This document shows positions 9,025 to 19,145 of a DNA stretch of 64,000 nucleotides, in pieces (the first letter of the stretch is position 1; every line of letters starts with the position of its first letter). The notes under the pieces are model-generated. The model ran no database searches. It had not been told where the DNA came from and saw only the letters and a program-made list of their open reading frames with translations. The DNA comes from an uncultured Bacteroidales bacterium (GTDB lineage: Bacteria > Bacteroidota > Bacteroidia > Bacteroidales > FEN-979), in contig CAJAUM010000051.1 of the NCBI GenBank assembly GCA_903945175.1, positions 1 to 64,000 on the forward strand, given 5' to 3'. The position numbers were made by a program, and so were the translations under genes.

Positions 9025-10318
9025 CCAAAACAACCTGTAACGTATTCCTGCTCCGGAGTTCCATCAGGACCTTTCTGCCTTCTGTGATTTTATTGAAAGC
9101 CTCGTTGTTGTAATGCCGGATGGTGAACAGTTCCAGTCCTTCATTGTAGCGGGTTTCATAGTCTTTTTGAAGAAAGGCGATCAGGGGGTCGATTTTTTGA
9201 GGATCAGCATCCACGCAGATTGAAAAGCTGATGGCCGAATTTTGCATAATATTGACTTTTACCCTGTAGGCAGCAAGGATCCTGAAAATTTCACTCAGAT
9301 TCTCCTCCAGGATAAAAGAAAAATCACGGGGCGAAATGGAAATAAGCACCTGATTTTGTTTCCGGATGTAGATGGGGGTCGAAATTTTCCATTCCCGGAG
9401 ATTCTCTACAGATGTTCCATCCAGCTCAGGATGTAAAAACGACTTGACCCTGAGAATGATATTGGCATTCTCAAGGGGTTTGATGGTCTTCGGATGGATC
9501 ACGCTGGCGCCGTAGTAGGCCAACTCGATGGCTTCGCGATAGGAGAGGGTTTCGAGACGAACCGCATCCTTCATCCACTTTGGATCGGCATTCATCACAC
9601 CGGGCACATCTTTCCATATGGTCATCTCTTTGGCCTGCAGCACATAGGCAAAGATGGCCGCAGAAAAATCAGAGCCTTCGCGACCCAGTGTGGTGGTGTT
9701 GCCTGCGGAATCGCCTGCAATGAACCCCTGTGTCACAACGATTGATCCGGCTTCGGGATGATTTTGAAAAAAGGCGGGAACATGTTGTTGAATTAGTTGC
9801 CTGGTGGTTTCCCAGTTTACCCTTGCATCGCGGTGGGTCGAATCTGTTTTGATCAGATTCCGCACATCGGTCAAGTGTGAATTCATCCCTTGCAAAACAA
9901 GGTAGTGATGCACGATTGCAGATGAAATCAACTCTCCGTAACTGACGATCTGGTCATATTCAAAATCATATCCCGGCCTTTGTTCTGCATACAGATGCCC
10001 TTTACGGATATAGCCCCTCACCTGGTTGAACAGGGAGCCGATTTCCCCATATACCACATGATCTTTATCCTCAAATAGCTCCTCCACGATGGCAAAGTGA
10101 TAATCCCATACCTCCTGAAAGGCATCAACCACAGCGACAGGATCATTGGTCATGTAGCTTTTCAGCACCTCCTCCATCGCATTGGTCGTTTTTCCCATGG
10201 CCGAAATCACGACCACCAGTGGCCCGGAGCTGAATTTTTTCACGATGGAGGCCACGTTTTTAATCCCGGACGCACTGTTTACCGATGCGCCGCCAAATTT
10301 GAAAATGTTGATGTACAT
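9008..10318 (-). CDS. lysC: Aspartate kinase
   Basis: This monofunctional aspartokinase of 436 residues catalyses the first step to lysine, threonine and methionine. The N-terminal motif is KFGGASV (7-13), a variant of the usual [20 protein letters not shown] is the Asp/ATP-binding segment (about 210-222). A single region resembling tandem ACT domains follows from about 310. The last residues, KVTR and the TGA stop, are read from repeat units of the 8945-9024 array on the minus strand, so the C-terminus may have been reset by the repeat. The ATG lies only 5 bases beyond a minus-strand TACATTTG box, which suggests a leaderless message. Confidence 0.93.
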   Translation of the reverse strand: MYINIFKFGGASVNSASGIKNVASIVKKFSSGPLVVVISAMGKTTNAMEEVLKSYMTNDPVAVVDAFQEVWDYHFAIVEELFEDKDHVVYGEIGSLFNQVRGYIRKGHLYAEQRPGYDFEYDQIVSYGELISSAIVHHYLVLQGMNSHLTDVRNLIKTDSTHRDARVNWETTRQLIQQHVPAFFQNHPEAGSIVVTQGFIAGDSAGNTTTLGREGSDFSAAIFAYVLQAKEMTIWKDVPGVMNADPKWMKDAVRLETLSYREAIELAYYGASVIHPKTIKPLENANIILRVKSFLHPELDGTSVENLREWKISTPIYIRKQNQVLISISPRDFSFILEENLSEIFRILAAYRVKVNIMQNSAISFSICVDADPQKIDPLIAFLQKDYETRYNEGLELFTIRHYNNEAFNKITEGRKVLMELRSRNTLQVVLEKVTR

Positions 10319-10322
10319 GCCG

Positions 10323-10330
10323 CAAATGTA
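10323..10330 (-). promoter_or_regulatory. -7 promoter box (TACATTTG) for lysC
   Basis: The box matches TAnnTTTG on the minus strand. Only four bases separate it from the ATG codon at 10318-10316, so transcription is expected to begin at the start codon. Confidence 0.6.
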
Positions 10331-10364
10331 AAGAAAAAGTGAGATTGAATTCGCCGGAATTGTC

Positions 10365-10372
10365 TATTTTTG
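10365..10372 (+). promoter_or_regulatory. -7 promoter box (TATTTTTG) for fbp
   Basis: The box matches TAnnTTTG. A TTG at 10345-10347 could serve as the -33 element, with a slightly short spacing of 17 bases. It supports the ATG at 10393 as the true start rather than the upstream in-frame GTG at 10339, which lies before the promoter. Confidence 0.6.
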
Positions 10373-10392
10373 TTCTTCCAAATCCAACCATT

Positions 10393-11412
10393 ATGAAATT
10401 TAAGACCCTTACCGAGTTTATCATCGAAAAACAGGCTGATTATCCCCAGGCTTCCGGCGAACTCTCCCGGTTGTTGAGTGACATCGGCATTGCAGCTAAA
10501 TTTGTAAATCGTGAAGTAAACCGGGCCGGGCTTGGCGACGTGATGGGATATGCCGGTGAGGTGAATGTACAGGGCGAAGATCAGAAAAAACTGGATGTGT
10601 ATGCCAATGATCAGTTCATTGCTGCACTGAAATCGGGGGGGCAATGCTGTGCCATTGGATCTGAGGAAAATGAGGAGATCATCATCCTCGACAGCGATAT
10701 ATCAAAACATGGAAAATATGTGGTAGCCATGGATCCGCTGGATGGCTCTTCAAACATTGAATCAAATGTTTCCATTGGTACACTGTTTTCAATCTACCGT
10801 CGCCGCACAGTTCGCGGATCTGCCACCCTGGAAGATTTTCTGCAACCCGGACGCAACCTGGTCGCTGCGGGGTACATCATTTACGGTTCTTCAACGATGC
10901 TTGTTTACACTACCGGTTATGGTGTCAACGGCTTTACCCTCGATCCATCGGTGGGTTTGTTCATCCTGAGCCATCCCGATATCAAATATCCTGAAGTCGG
11001 GACCATTTATTCGATCAATGAAGCCAACTATTTTTCATTCCCTGAAGGTGTCAGGCAGTATATCCATTATTGCCAGGATGAGGATGAAGCGACCCACAGA
11101 CCCTATTCAACCAGGTATATCGGATCGATGGTGGCTGATGTTCACAGGAATATGATCCGCGGCGGGGTATTCCTTTATCCCGGAACTACAAAAAATAAAA
11201 AGGGAAAGCTGAGGTTGCTTTACGAATGCAATCCGGTTGCCTTTCTCGCGGAACAGGCTGGAGGGAAAGCCTCCGACGGTTTCCGGCGCATACTCGACAT
11301 ACAGCCAACCATGCTGCATGAGCGCTCACCGCTGTTTGTCGGACCTGCCTATATGGTTGAAAAAGCTGAACAAATGATGCAGGAGCATTCACCTGAATTT
11401 AACATCGGTTAA
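10393..11412 (+). CDS. fbp: Fructose-1,6-bisphosphatase class I
   Basis: This gluconeogenic phosphatase of 339 residues removes the 1-phosphate of fructose 1,6-bisphosphate. The metal-binding motif DPLDGSSN begins at Asp114. [11 protein letters not shown] supplies the upstream acidic ligands. The segment [22 protein letters not shown] and the C-terminal [10 protein letters not shown] are typical of class I enzymes. With the reversible PPi-type phosphofructokinase nearby, this gives the cell both a reversible and a one-way step between fructose 6-phosphate and fructose 1,6-bisphosphate. The mfd start follows 8 bases after the stop. Confidence 0.95.
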   Translation: MKFKTLTEFIIEKQADYPQASGELSRLLSDIGIAAKFVNREVNRAGLGDVMGYAGEVNVQGEDQKKLDVYANDQFIAALKSGGQCCAIGSEENEEIIILDSDISKHGKYVVAMDPLDGSSNIESNVSIGTLFSIYRRRTVRGSATLEDFLQPGRNLVAAGYIIYGSSTMLVYTTGYGVNGFTLDPSVGLFILSHPDIKYPEVGTIYSINEANYFSFPEGVRQYIHYCQDEDEATHRPYSTRYIGSMVADVHRNMIRGGVFLYPGTTKNKKGKLRLLYECNPVAFLAEQAGGKASDGFRRILDIQPTMLHERSPLFVGPAYMVEKAEQMMQEHSPEFNIG

Positions 11413-11419
11413 CGATCGA

Positions 11420-14400
11420 TTGAAACCCTCCGATCTCTTATCGTTTTACAAAGAAAATCCCCTCGTCAAGGAAATCGGCACGCGTCATGCGTCACACGTC
11501 ACGCGTTTCCGGCTATACCTCAAAGGCCTCATTGGTTCCTCCCGGTCTCTCGTTACCGCAGCGGTATTTGAGAATACGATGCAAACACACCTGGTGTTGC
11601 TCCAGGACAAGGAATCGGCTGCCTACTTTTTCAATGATCTTCAGCAAATCCTTGGAGACAGGGTCTATTTTTTCCCATCTTCCTTCAAACGTGGCTTTCA
11701 TACCGGGATCAAAGATAACCAGGGGTTGTTGTCACGAACCGAAGTGTTGAATCAACTCAACAGCAGGGCGAGGAAATTCATCATCGTATCTTATCCTGAA
11801 GCTGTTGCTGAAAAGGTCGTAAATAAAAAATATCTTGAAAAGAATACACTGAAACTCTCAGTGAATGAGCAGGTTAACATGGAATTTATCCTCGACCTGC
11901 TCGTGGAATATGAATTCGAACGGGCCGATTTCGTGGTAGAACCGGGTCAGTTTTCCCTGCGCGGAGGACTGATCGATGTTTACTCCTTCAGCAGCGACCA
12001 TCCGTTTCGCATTGAATTCAGCGGTGACAAAGTCGCCACGATCCGCACTTTTGATCCATCTACCCAGCTTTCGGTTCAGAAAATGCAGGAGATCAGCATT
12101 GTGCCCGATATCAGGATAAGCGCTGAAAAAAAGATTGCCTACGAGTCTGTTTTTGCCTTTCTACCTGAAAGAGCGACAATCTGGCTGGATGATGCCGCAT
12201 CGATGGCACACCTGCTGGAGAAACAACCCGCTTCTGACCTGTTGCTTCACGGAAGTGAGCTCCTGAAATCGCTGCTCGGTTTTTCGACCATCGAATTCGG
12301 ACAGCAGTTCTACTTTAAATCAGCACAGCCAGTAGTTTTTAATACGGGCCCCCAACCATCTTTCAACAAGAATTTTGACCTCTTGCTCCAGGACATTCGC
12401 AGGAATACTGACAGGGGATACCGGAATTTTCTATTGGCCGATAATCCAAAGCAGGCCGAACGATTGCAGAGCATCTTTGAAGAGATAGAAACGAAGTCAG
12501 AAGAACGAAGTCAAAAGAACGAAGAAAGTAAAACTGGCAATGTCGCGCGTCACGCGTCACATGTCACATTAAACCTCTCCCTCCACGAAGGTTTCATCGA
12601 CAACGACCTCAGGATAGCCTGTTACACCGACCACCAGATCTTTGAGCGGTATCATAAATTCCACTTACGCGAAGGATATACATCCAAGGAGGCTCTGACG
12701 CTGAAAGATTTGTACGACCTGCGTCCCGGAGATTTTGTAACCCATATCGATCACGGGGTTGGCCGGTTCGATGGCTTGGAAAAGTTAAGTAACAACGGCA
12801 AGGAACAGGAGGCTATCAGGCTTATTTACAAAAATGATGATCTGTTGTATGTCAGCATTCATTCGCTTCACAGGATATCAAAATACATTGGAAAAGAGGG
12901 GACTGCACCTTCGCTAAACCGTCTTGGATCTGATGTTTGGAACAAACTCAAAAATAAAACGAAGAGCCGTGTCAAGGATATAGCGAAGGAACTGATCAAA
13001 CTTTATGCTGAACGTCGTGCAACAAAAGGGCTGGCCTGTTCTCCCGATACCTATTTGCAAACAGAATTGGAGGCCTCATTTATCTATGAAGATACACCCG
13101 ACCAGATCAAAGCCACTGTGGATGTAAAAAGGGATCTTGAGGAGCTTTATCCGATGGATCGCCTGATATGCGGGGATGTTGGTTTTGGCAAGACAGAGAT
13201 TGCCATTCGCGCAGCCTTTAAGGTGGTCACTGAAAGCAAGCAGGTGGCCATACTGGTTCCCACTACCATCCTTGCTTTGCAACATTTTAAGACATTTTCT
13301 GAGCGATTGAGGGCATTCCCTTGCAGGGTCGATTACATCAACCGGTTTAAATCGGCCAAAGAACAAAAGGCGTTGCTGGCTGATCTTGAAGCCGGGAAAA
13401 TCGATATCCTTATCGGGACGCATCGTCTGCTCAGCAAGGACATTGTATTTCAGGATCTTGGTTTGCTTGTGATTGATGAAGAACAAAAATTCGGCGTTGG
13501 GGCCAAGGAAAAGATCAAAATGCTTCGTGTGAATGTGGATACCCTTACCCTTACAGCCACACCCATTCCGCGAACACTGCAATTCTCCCTGATGGGAGCG
13601 CGCGACCTTTCCATTATCAATACACCACCGCCCAACCGGTATCCTGTGCAAACCGAAATCCATCCTTTTGGGGAAGAGGTGATCAAAGAGGCCATAACCT
13701 ATGAAGTTTCACGCGGAGGACAGGTGTTTTTCGTCACAACCCGGGTGATAAACATCATGGACATCGCCGGAATGGTTCAGCGCATGGTGCCTGGGGTCAA
13801 GGTTGCCGTGGCTCATGGTCAGATGGAGGGGCATAAATTGGAGAAGGTGATGCTGGACTTTATCGAAGGCGAATATGATGTATTGATTGCCACCACCATC
13901 ATCGAATCAGGATTGGATATTTCAAATGTCAATACGATTATCATCAATGATGCCCACCATTACGGCTTGAGCGATCTGCATCAGTTGCGCGGGCGGGTTG
14001 GACGATCCAATAAAAAGGCCTTTTGTTACCTGCTCGCACCACCGATGTCGGCCCTTACCGACGAAGCCCGTAAAAGGCTTCGGACCATTGAGGAGTTTGC
14101 TGAGCTGGGAAGCGGCTTCAACATTGCCATGCGCGACCTGGATATCCGTGGCGCCGGAAACATCCTTGGTGGTGAGCAAAGCGGATTCATTTCCGAAATC
14201 GGTTTTGAAATGTATCAGAAAATTCTGGATGAAGCACTGCTGGAACTGAAAGAGACCGATTTTAAAGATGTGTTTCAGGGTGAGATTCCCACAAACTATG
14301 TCAGGGATTGTGTTATTGAAACCGATCTTGAAATTCTGATTCCCGATTATTATATTACCAATATTACTGAACGGTTAAACCTTTACAAAGAACTGGATTC

Positions 14401-14770
14401 CATCGAGTCAGAGATGAGCCTCTTCAGTTTCAGGGAACGAATTAACGACCGTTTCGGACCGATTCCCCATCAAACCGAATCGTTGCTTCATACCATCAGG
14501 CTGCGGTGGCTTGCCCGAAAAATCGGTTTTGAAAAACTTGTTCTTAAAAATCAACGACTTACAGGCTATTTTGTCAGCAACCCTGAATCAGCCTATTTCC
14601 AGTCAGACCAGTTTACAGCCATCCTTGAATTCATGAAGAATAATCCATCCTGGTGTAAAATGACAGAGGAGAAAAACAGATTATTTATGACATTCCGGGA
14701 GGTGCCGGGAATCGATGAAGCCCTTGCCAGATTGGAAGCATTCCAAATATCAAAAGTTACAAACATTTAA
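11420..14770 (+). CDS. mfd: Transcription-repair coupling factor Mfd
   Basis: Mfd removes stalled RNA polymerase from DNA lesions and recruits UvrA. The 1116-residue protein has the UvrB-homology region (about 20-330), the CarD-like polymerase-binding domain starting at RPGDFVTHIDHGVGRF (about 435), a superfamily 2 helicase core with Walker A GDVGFGKTEIA (about 585) and DEEQKFGVG (about 690), LTATPIPRTLQ, the HQLRGRVGRS motif and the C-terminal TRCF domain. Two odd insertions are read in frame from the GTCACGC-type repeat: RHASHVT at about residues 22-28 and again at about 377-383. The second is preceded by a low-complexity Lys/Glu/Ser stretch. Neither belongs to the conserved core. Confidence 0.95.
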   Translation: MKPSDLLSFYKENPLVKEIGTRHASHVTRFRLYLKGLIGSSRSLVTAAVFENTMQTHLVLLQDKESAAYFFNDLQQILGDRVYFFPSSFKRGFHTGIKDNQGLLSRTEVLNQLNSRARKFIIVSYPEAVAEKVVNKKYLEKNTLKLSVNEQVNMEFILDLLVEYEFERADFVVEPGQFSLRGGLIDVYSFSSDHPFRIEFSGDKVATIRTFDPSTQLSVQKMQEISIVPDIRISAEKKIAYESVFAFLPERATIWLDDAASMAHLLEKQPASDLLLHGSELLKSLLGFSTIEFGQQFYFKSAQPVVFNTGPQPSFNKNFDLLLQDIRRNTDRGYRNFLLADNPKQAERLQSIFEEIETKSEERSQKNEESKTGNVARHASHVTLNLSLHEGFIDNDLRIACYTDHQIFERYHKFHLREGYTSKEALTLKDLYDLRPGDFVTHIDHGVGRFDGLEKLSNNGKEQEAIRLIYKNDDLLYVSIHSLHRISKYIGKEGTAPSLNRLGSDVWNKLKNKTKSRVKDIAKELIKLYAERRATKGLACSPDTYLQTELEASFIYEDTPDQIKATVDVKRDLEELYPMDRLICGDVGFGKTEIAIRAAFKVVTESKQVAILVPTTILALQHFKTFSERLRAFPCRVDYINRFKSAKEQKALLADLEAGKIDILIGTHRLLSKDIVFQDLGLLVIDEEQKFGVGAKEKIKMLRVNVDTLTLTATPIPRTLQFSLMGARDLSIINTPPPNRYPVQTEIHPFGEEVIKEAITYEVSRGGQVFFVTTRVINIMDIAGMVQRMVPGVKVAVAHGQMEGHKLEKVMLDFIEGEYDVLIATTIIESGLDISNVNTIIINDAHHYGLSDLHQLRGRVGRSNKKAFCYLLAPPMSALTDEARKRLRTIEEFAELGSGFNIAMRDLDIRGAGNILGGEQSGFISEIGFEMYQKILDEALLELKETDFKDVFQGEIPTNYVRDCVIETDLEILIPDYYITNITERLNLYKELDSIESEMSLFSFRERINDRFGPIPHQTESLLHTIRLRWLARKIGFEKLVLKNQRLTGYFVSNPESAYFQSDQFTAILEFMKNNPSWCKMTEEKNRLFMTFREVPGIDEALARLEAFQISKVTNI
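11481..11507. repeat. GTCACGC-type array inside the mfd coding sequence (copy 1)
   Basis: Units CGTCATG, CGTCACA, CGTCACG and CGTTTC follow each other in frame near the 5' end of mfd. In this frame they encode RHASHVTRF. Confidence 0.8.
12546..12567. repeat. GTCACGC-type array inside the mfd coding sequence (copy 2)
   Basis: Units CGCGTCA, CGCGTCA and CATGTCACA encode ARHASHVT. The phase is identical to copy 1. A degenerate GAAGTCAAAAGAAC-type repeat (12493-12532) precedes it, so the whole variable insertion spans roughly 12490-12570. Confidence 0.8.
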
Positions 14771-14803
14771 TGATTTCCAGACCTTCACTGCACTTTCTTT
14801 TAT

Positions 14804-14811
14804 TAACTTTG
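14804..14811 (+). promoter_or_regulatory. -7 promoter box (TAACTTTG)
   Basis: This is a TAnnTTTG match 38 bases before the ATG at 14850, in the gap after mfd. It would drive the lamin-tail protein gene and perhaps the two exported-protein genes after it. Confidence 0.55.
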
Positions 14812-14849
14812 TTCCTCATTTTCGGATAAAATTTCCTTAAACAAAACAT

Positions 14850-16118
14850 ATGAAAAAACTTCTACTTTTTTTTACCGCCCTGTTATCTTCAGGTGCAATT
14901 TTCGCCCAAACCGATTGTTCCGACATCTTTATATCGGAATATGTCGAGGGCTGGTATAACAATAAAGCGCTTGAGCTTTATAACCCAACCAACGCTGCCA
15001 TAACGCTGGATAATACATACCGTCTTATCCGCTGGTCGAACGGAAGCACTACATCTAATCAGGATCCGCTCTATGTGCTGCCGCTGACCGGGAAGATCGA
15101 TCCCTATAAAGTGATGGTCATCATTCAGGATACGGCAAAGCCCGGTCAGGATACCATGGTTTGGCTTGAACTCCGCAAAAAGGGAACCTGGCTGGCTCCC
15201 TACGATTACGGTGGAACAACCCCGGGTGGCAACGTGGTTTTTTGGAATGGCGATGATGCAATCTCCCTTCAAAAATTGCTCGGCAGCACCTGGAAAGATA
15301 TCGATATTTTTGGTGAAATCGGGGTCCGTCCGTTGGATTGGCAGGGTGGAACCACCGGTGCATGGACCGATACAAAGCCATATTGGAAAGGGGCAGGCGC
15401 TTATCTGACGAAAGACCAGACCTTGGTTCGGAAAAATTCTGTAAAATTTGGGATTGACCGTATTGCTATGGGCCATTATGGAGACACCCAAACAGGTGGA
15501 TTTCCCGACAGTTTTTATGCTTTAGCGCAATATGATTCATTTCCTTCTAACTTTTTTGAAGAGCTTGGACAACATTGGTGCGACTGTAATATTAATTATC
15601 CTGTTGCCGAATTTCTGAGTGATTCAACAATTATTAAAGTTGGAGGTCAAGTCCTTTTTAGCGATGAATCTAAAGGTACACCAGCATCTTATCTTTGGAC
15701 ATTTTGGGGAGGTAATCCTGCTTCTTCTACCTTGAAAACACCTCCTCCAATTGTTTATAATTCAGTGGGAAATTTTGAAGTTTCACTTATGGTTTCAAAT
15801 GAATACGGTAAAAATACGAAAAAAAGAACGGACTATATTGTCGTCGGCGCTCTCGGTGTTACTGAGATTCAAACTGCCAAATCAGTGGTTATCCTGCCAA
15901 ACCCGGTCACCAATAACCAATTTACTGTGAATGCATCTTTTGCCATCTCTTCAGTACAGGTCGTATCTGTTGTTGGACAAACTGTTTATTCCATGGATTT
16001 TGCTACCCGTTCCAGGGAAATAAAGGTTCAGCTCAATGATATGCCTCAGGGTATTTATCTTGTAAAAATCCGAAGTGCTGAAAACCAATCGGTGGTTAAA
16101 AAGATCATTCTGCAATAA
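14850..16118 (+). CDS. Secreted lamin-tail/PKD-domain protein with T9SS sorting signal
   Basis: The 422-residue protein has a signal peptide (1-19, ending in IFAQ), a lamin-tail (LTD) domain at about 22-200 (ISEYVEG...ALELYNP), a PKD-type Ig domain at about 250-330 (SYLWTFWGG...VSLMVSNEYG), and a C-terminal T9SS type A sorting domain (LPNPVTNNQFTV...GIYLVKIRSAENQS). Such LTD proteins are often attached to extracellular nucleases or are surface adhesion modules; no catalytic motif is visible here. The DNA encoding the PKD segment (about 15540-15845) is noticeably more AT-rich than the flanking parts and contains no GATC. Confidence 0.85.
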   Translation: MKKLLLFFTALLSSGAIFAQTDCSDIFISEYVEGWYNNKALELYNPTNAAITLDNTYRLIRWSNGSTTSNQDPLYVLPLTGKIDPYKVMVIIQDTAKPGQDTMVWLELRKKGTWLAPYDYGGTTPGGNVVFWNGDDAISLQKLLGSTWKDIDIFGEIGVRPLDWQGGTTGAWTDTKPYWKGAGAYLTKDQTLVRKNSVKFGIDRIAMGHYGDTQTGGFPDSFYALAQYDSFPSNFFEELGQHWCDCNINYPVAEFLSDSTIIKVGGQVLFSDESKGTPASYLWTFWGGNPASSTLKTPPPIVYNSVGNFEVSLMVSNEYGKNTKKRTDYIVVGALGVTEIQTAKSVVILPNPVTNNQFTVNASFAISSVQVVSVVGQTVYSMDFATRSREIKVQLNDMPQGIYLVKIRSAENQSVVKKIILQ

Positions 16119-16147
16119 ATCATTTTGGAAAATTGTTTCAAAGAATC

Positions 16148-16178
16148 ATAGGGGCAACCATTATCTGATTGCCCCTAT
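16148..16178 (+). terminator. Hairpin after the lamin-tail protein gene
   Basis: A perfect 10-bp stem (ATAGGGGCAA with TTGCCCCTAT) encloses an 11-base loop. Only a weak T-rich tail follows, so termination may be partial and the receptor gene downstream may be co-transcribed. Confidence 0.55.
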
Positions 16179-16212
16179 GTTGTGTCAAAATCAACACCAA
16201 TGCCCTGAAATT

Positions 16213-19107
16213 ATGACAAAAACATTTACGCTTTTCTTCATCACCTTGTTATTTCCTGTAATTCTTTTTGCGCAGAAACATACCATCATGGGTGTCGTTA
16301 CCGATGCCAATTCCGGAGAGACCCTGATCGGAGCCACCATCCTCTACAGCGAAGGAAAAGGCGTGGTTACCGATATGGATGGACGTTATTATATCAAGGT
16401 TGATCCCGGAACGTATCACCTAAAGGTCTCCTATGTCGGATATATTCTCCAGGAGTTGACGGTGACTGTTCAAAAAGGAGATATTTCCCAGGATTTTAAG
16501 TTGAAAACATTGACGCTTACAGAGGTAGAAGTGGTAGGTGATATAGCCAAAACACGTGAAACACCGGTGGCCTTTTCAACGGTTCGTCCAATCCAGATCC
16601 AGGAGGAACTTGCCAGCAGGGATATTCCGATGATCCTTAACAAAACTCCCGGCGTGTATGCAACACAACAGGGTGGTGGCGATGGTGATGCCCGCATCAA
16701 TGTACGCGGATTCAGTCAACGCAACCTGGCGGTGATGATCGACGGTATCCCGGTTAATGATATGGAAAATGGCTGGGTCTACTGGTCTAATTGGTTTGGA
16801 CTGGATGCCGTAACACGGAATATACAGGTTCAGCGTGGATTAGGTGCCTCGAAGCTGGCTTTGCCATCAGTGGGAGGCACCATGAATATCATCACCAAGG
16901 GCATTGATGCCAATCTCGGCGGCACTGTTAAACAGGATGTAGGCAGTGATGGCTATTTGCGCACTTCCATTGGCTTTACTACTGGACAGCTGAAACATGG
17001 CTGGGGAATCACGGTAGCCGGTTCCTATAAACAGGGAAATGGCTGGGTAGACAATACCTGGACAAAGGGCTGGTTCGGCTATGTTCGCATTGATAAAAAA
17101 CTGGGATCCCATACCCTTACCTTTTCAGCCATGGGCGCGCCCCAGCAACATGCCCAGCGCTCCTATATGAAATCCATTGCAACATTTGATAAAAATTACG
17201 CTGCAAAACTGGGTGTTGATACATCCAAGGCAAGCCCCAATTATACCAACAGCTGGGGTATCCGTTATAACTCAAACTGGGGATATTTAAATCGCTGGAC
17301 AGAGAGAGATACAGAAGGAAATCCTATTTACACTGATAATGTTGAAAACCTTGCTCAATCGAAGAATTATTATTTCAAACCCCAGATAAGTTTGCGCGAT
17401 TTCTGGCGCATCAGCAATAAGTTCTACCTTTCCACGATTGTTTATACATCATTCGGTAATGGCGGAGGAACAGGAACATTTACAAGTGATAAAAACGGGA
17501 CCCCGGGTGGTTCAACCCCTCCTTTGGATCCCACCAACGGACAGGTCAACTTCCAGACATACTATGACGCAAATATGGTTGATCCCATTTTGAACCCCAA
17601 AGGACTTTCCACCGGCATTCTTCGCAGCAGTGTGAACAACCACTACTGGTATGGACTGCTCTCAACTTTTACCTGGGAGATTAACGCTGACTGGACATTA
17701 TCAGGTGGTATCGATGCCAGAACCTATCGTGGCGAACATTTTGGTGAAGTGTACGACCTGCTTGGCGGTAACTACATTCTCAATAATTCAAATAGAAACA
17801 GATATTCATATAGCCCCTTATATGAAGGGGATAAGATCTATTATCAGAATGATTCAAAAGTTCGTTGGGGCGGCCTGTTTGCGCAGGCTGAATGGAAAAA
17901 GGGAAACTGGTCTGTTTTCCTTAATCTCACGTCCTCAATCAGCGCTTACCAGCGGCTGGATTATTTCAGGAAGAAGGACCTGATTGTTGATGGTCAAACA
18001 TTTACTGAAGCAGTGGGTTATGGCGATGTTTTCTATTCAAACGGCACAAACAATATGACCTATAATCCCGGCGATCAGCAATATACATCAAATGATACGG
18101 TATTTGTCGTAAAACAATACGGTTCGTTAAAGGATACGCTCTATGTTGTAAATCCTACTGATTACACCATTAATTCATCCCAGGCCATATACACACGTAC
18201 GGCATGGAAGATCTTCCCGGGATTCACGATAAAGGGAGGCGCCAATTACAATATCAACAGCAAAAACAATATCTACGTGAATCTTGGATATTTGTCAAGA
18301 GCGCCCCGATTCAGCAACGTGTTCAACAACAACAACCAGGAGGTGGTTGGTGCGAAAAACGAAATTGTCCAGGCGGTGGAAATTGGCTATAGCCTCAATA
18401 CCAAACATGTATCGCTGAATGTCAATGGTTATCTTACCAATTGGAAGAACAAGCCGCTCGATGCCACGCCGACCTACACCGATCCTAAAACGCAGGATAC
18501 CTACCCGTACAATGTAAACGGCATCAATGCCCTTCACAAGGGAATTGAAATAGAATTCGGATGGAAGCCAATCCCCTCATTGCAATGGGATCAGGTGCTG
18601 TCATTTGGTGACTGGCGGTGGACCTCGGGAGGGAGAGCCTATATTTATACACCCAATGGCGACCTGGTTGACAGCCTCGATTTCAATGCCAAAGGAGTTC
18701 ATGTGGGCGATGCTGCCCAATTCCAGTTGATGGAAAGTCTTCGCTGGGAGATCATCAAGTATCTCTATGTTTCGGGAAGCATGACCCTGTTCGCTAAGAA
18801 CTACTCTGCCATGGATCCGGCCTCTTTGACCCCGGTTTACATGGATGAAAACGGGAATCCAAGGGATTCATGGGAACTCCCTGTTTACTATCTGGTGGAT
18901 GTGAATGCCGGTTACCGGTTCACCTTCAATCGGATTAAACTGGATATCCGTGCCAGTGTGCTGAACCTCCTCGACAGGGTTTATATATCTGATGCAAAGA
19001 ACAATGATTCCTATTCTGCAAAAACCACGAATTTTGATGCCGCATCGGCGGGGGTTTTCTTTGGGGTCGGAAGAACCTTCAACGCATCGGTTGCCTTAAG
19101 TTTTTAA
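16213..19107 (+). CDS. TonB-dependent outer-membrane receptor
   Basis: Starting at ATG 16213 the protein has 964 residues, with a signal peptide ending at about residue 19 (VILFAQ), a carboxypeptidase-like regulatory (CNA-B type) domain (about 23-110), a plug domain (about 120-230, containing NKTPGVYATQQGGGDGDARINVRGF) and a 22-strand barrel to the C-terminus. It resembles ordinary TonB-dependent receptors rather than SusC; no susD partner follows. It is placed between two T9SS-exported proteins, one of them a phospholipase-D-fold enzyme, so uptake of something released by that enzyme is possible but unproven. An earlier in-frame start at 16075 lies inside the preceding gene and is rejected. 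Confidence 0.9.
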   Translation: MTKTFTLFFITLLFPVILFAQKHTIMGVVTDANSGETLIGATILYSEGKGVVTDMDGRYYIKVDPGTYHLKVSYVGYILQELTVTVQKGDISQDFKLKTLTLTEVEVVGDIAKTRETPVAFSTVRPIQIQEELASRDIPMILNKTPGVYATQQGGGDGDARINVRGFSQRNLAVMIDGIPVNDMENGWVYWSNWFGLDAVTRNIQVQRGLGASKLALPSVGGTMNIITKGIDANLGGTVKQDVGSDGYLRTSIGFTTGQLKHGWGITVAGSYKQGNGWVDNTWTKGWFGYVRIDKKLGSHTLTFSAMGAPQQHAQRSYMKSIATFDKNYAAKLGVDTSKASPNYTNSWGIRYNSNWGYLNRWTERDTEGNPIYTDNVENLAQSKNYYFKPQISLRDFWRISNKFYLSTIVYTSFGNGGGTGTFTSDKNGTPGGSTPPLDPTNGQVNFQTYYDANMVDPILNPKGLSTGILRSSVNNHYWYGLLSTFTWEINADWTLSGGIDARTYRGEHFGEVYDLLGGNYILNNSNRNRYSYSPLYEGDKIYYQNDSKVRWGGLFAQAEWKKGNWSVFLNLTSSISAYQRLDYFRKKDLIVDGQTFTEAVGYGDVFYSNGTNNMTYNPGDQQYTSNDTVFVVKQYGSLKDTLYVVNPTDYTINSSQAIYTRTAWKIFPGFTIKGGANYNINSKNNIYVNLGYLSRAPRFSNVFNNNNQEVVGAKNEIVQAVEIGYSLNTKHVSLNVNGYLTNWKNKPLDATPTYTDPKTQDTYPYNVNGINALHKGIEIEFGWKPIPSLQWDQVLSFGDWRWTSGGRAYIYTPNGDLVDSLDFNAKGVHVGDAAQFQLMESLRWEIIKYLYVSGSMTLFAKNYSAMDPASLTPVYMDENGNPRDSWELPVYYLVDVNAGYRFTFNRIKLDIRASVLNLLDRVYISDAKNNDSYSAKTTNFDAASAGVFFGVGRTFNASVALSF

Positions 19108-19145
19108 ATTGCCTACAAGACCTAATTTAAATATCAAAAACATAT

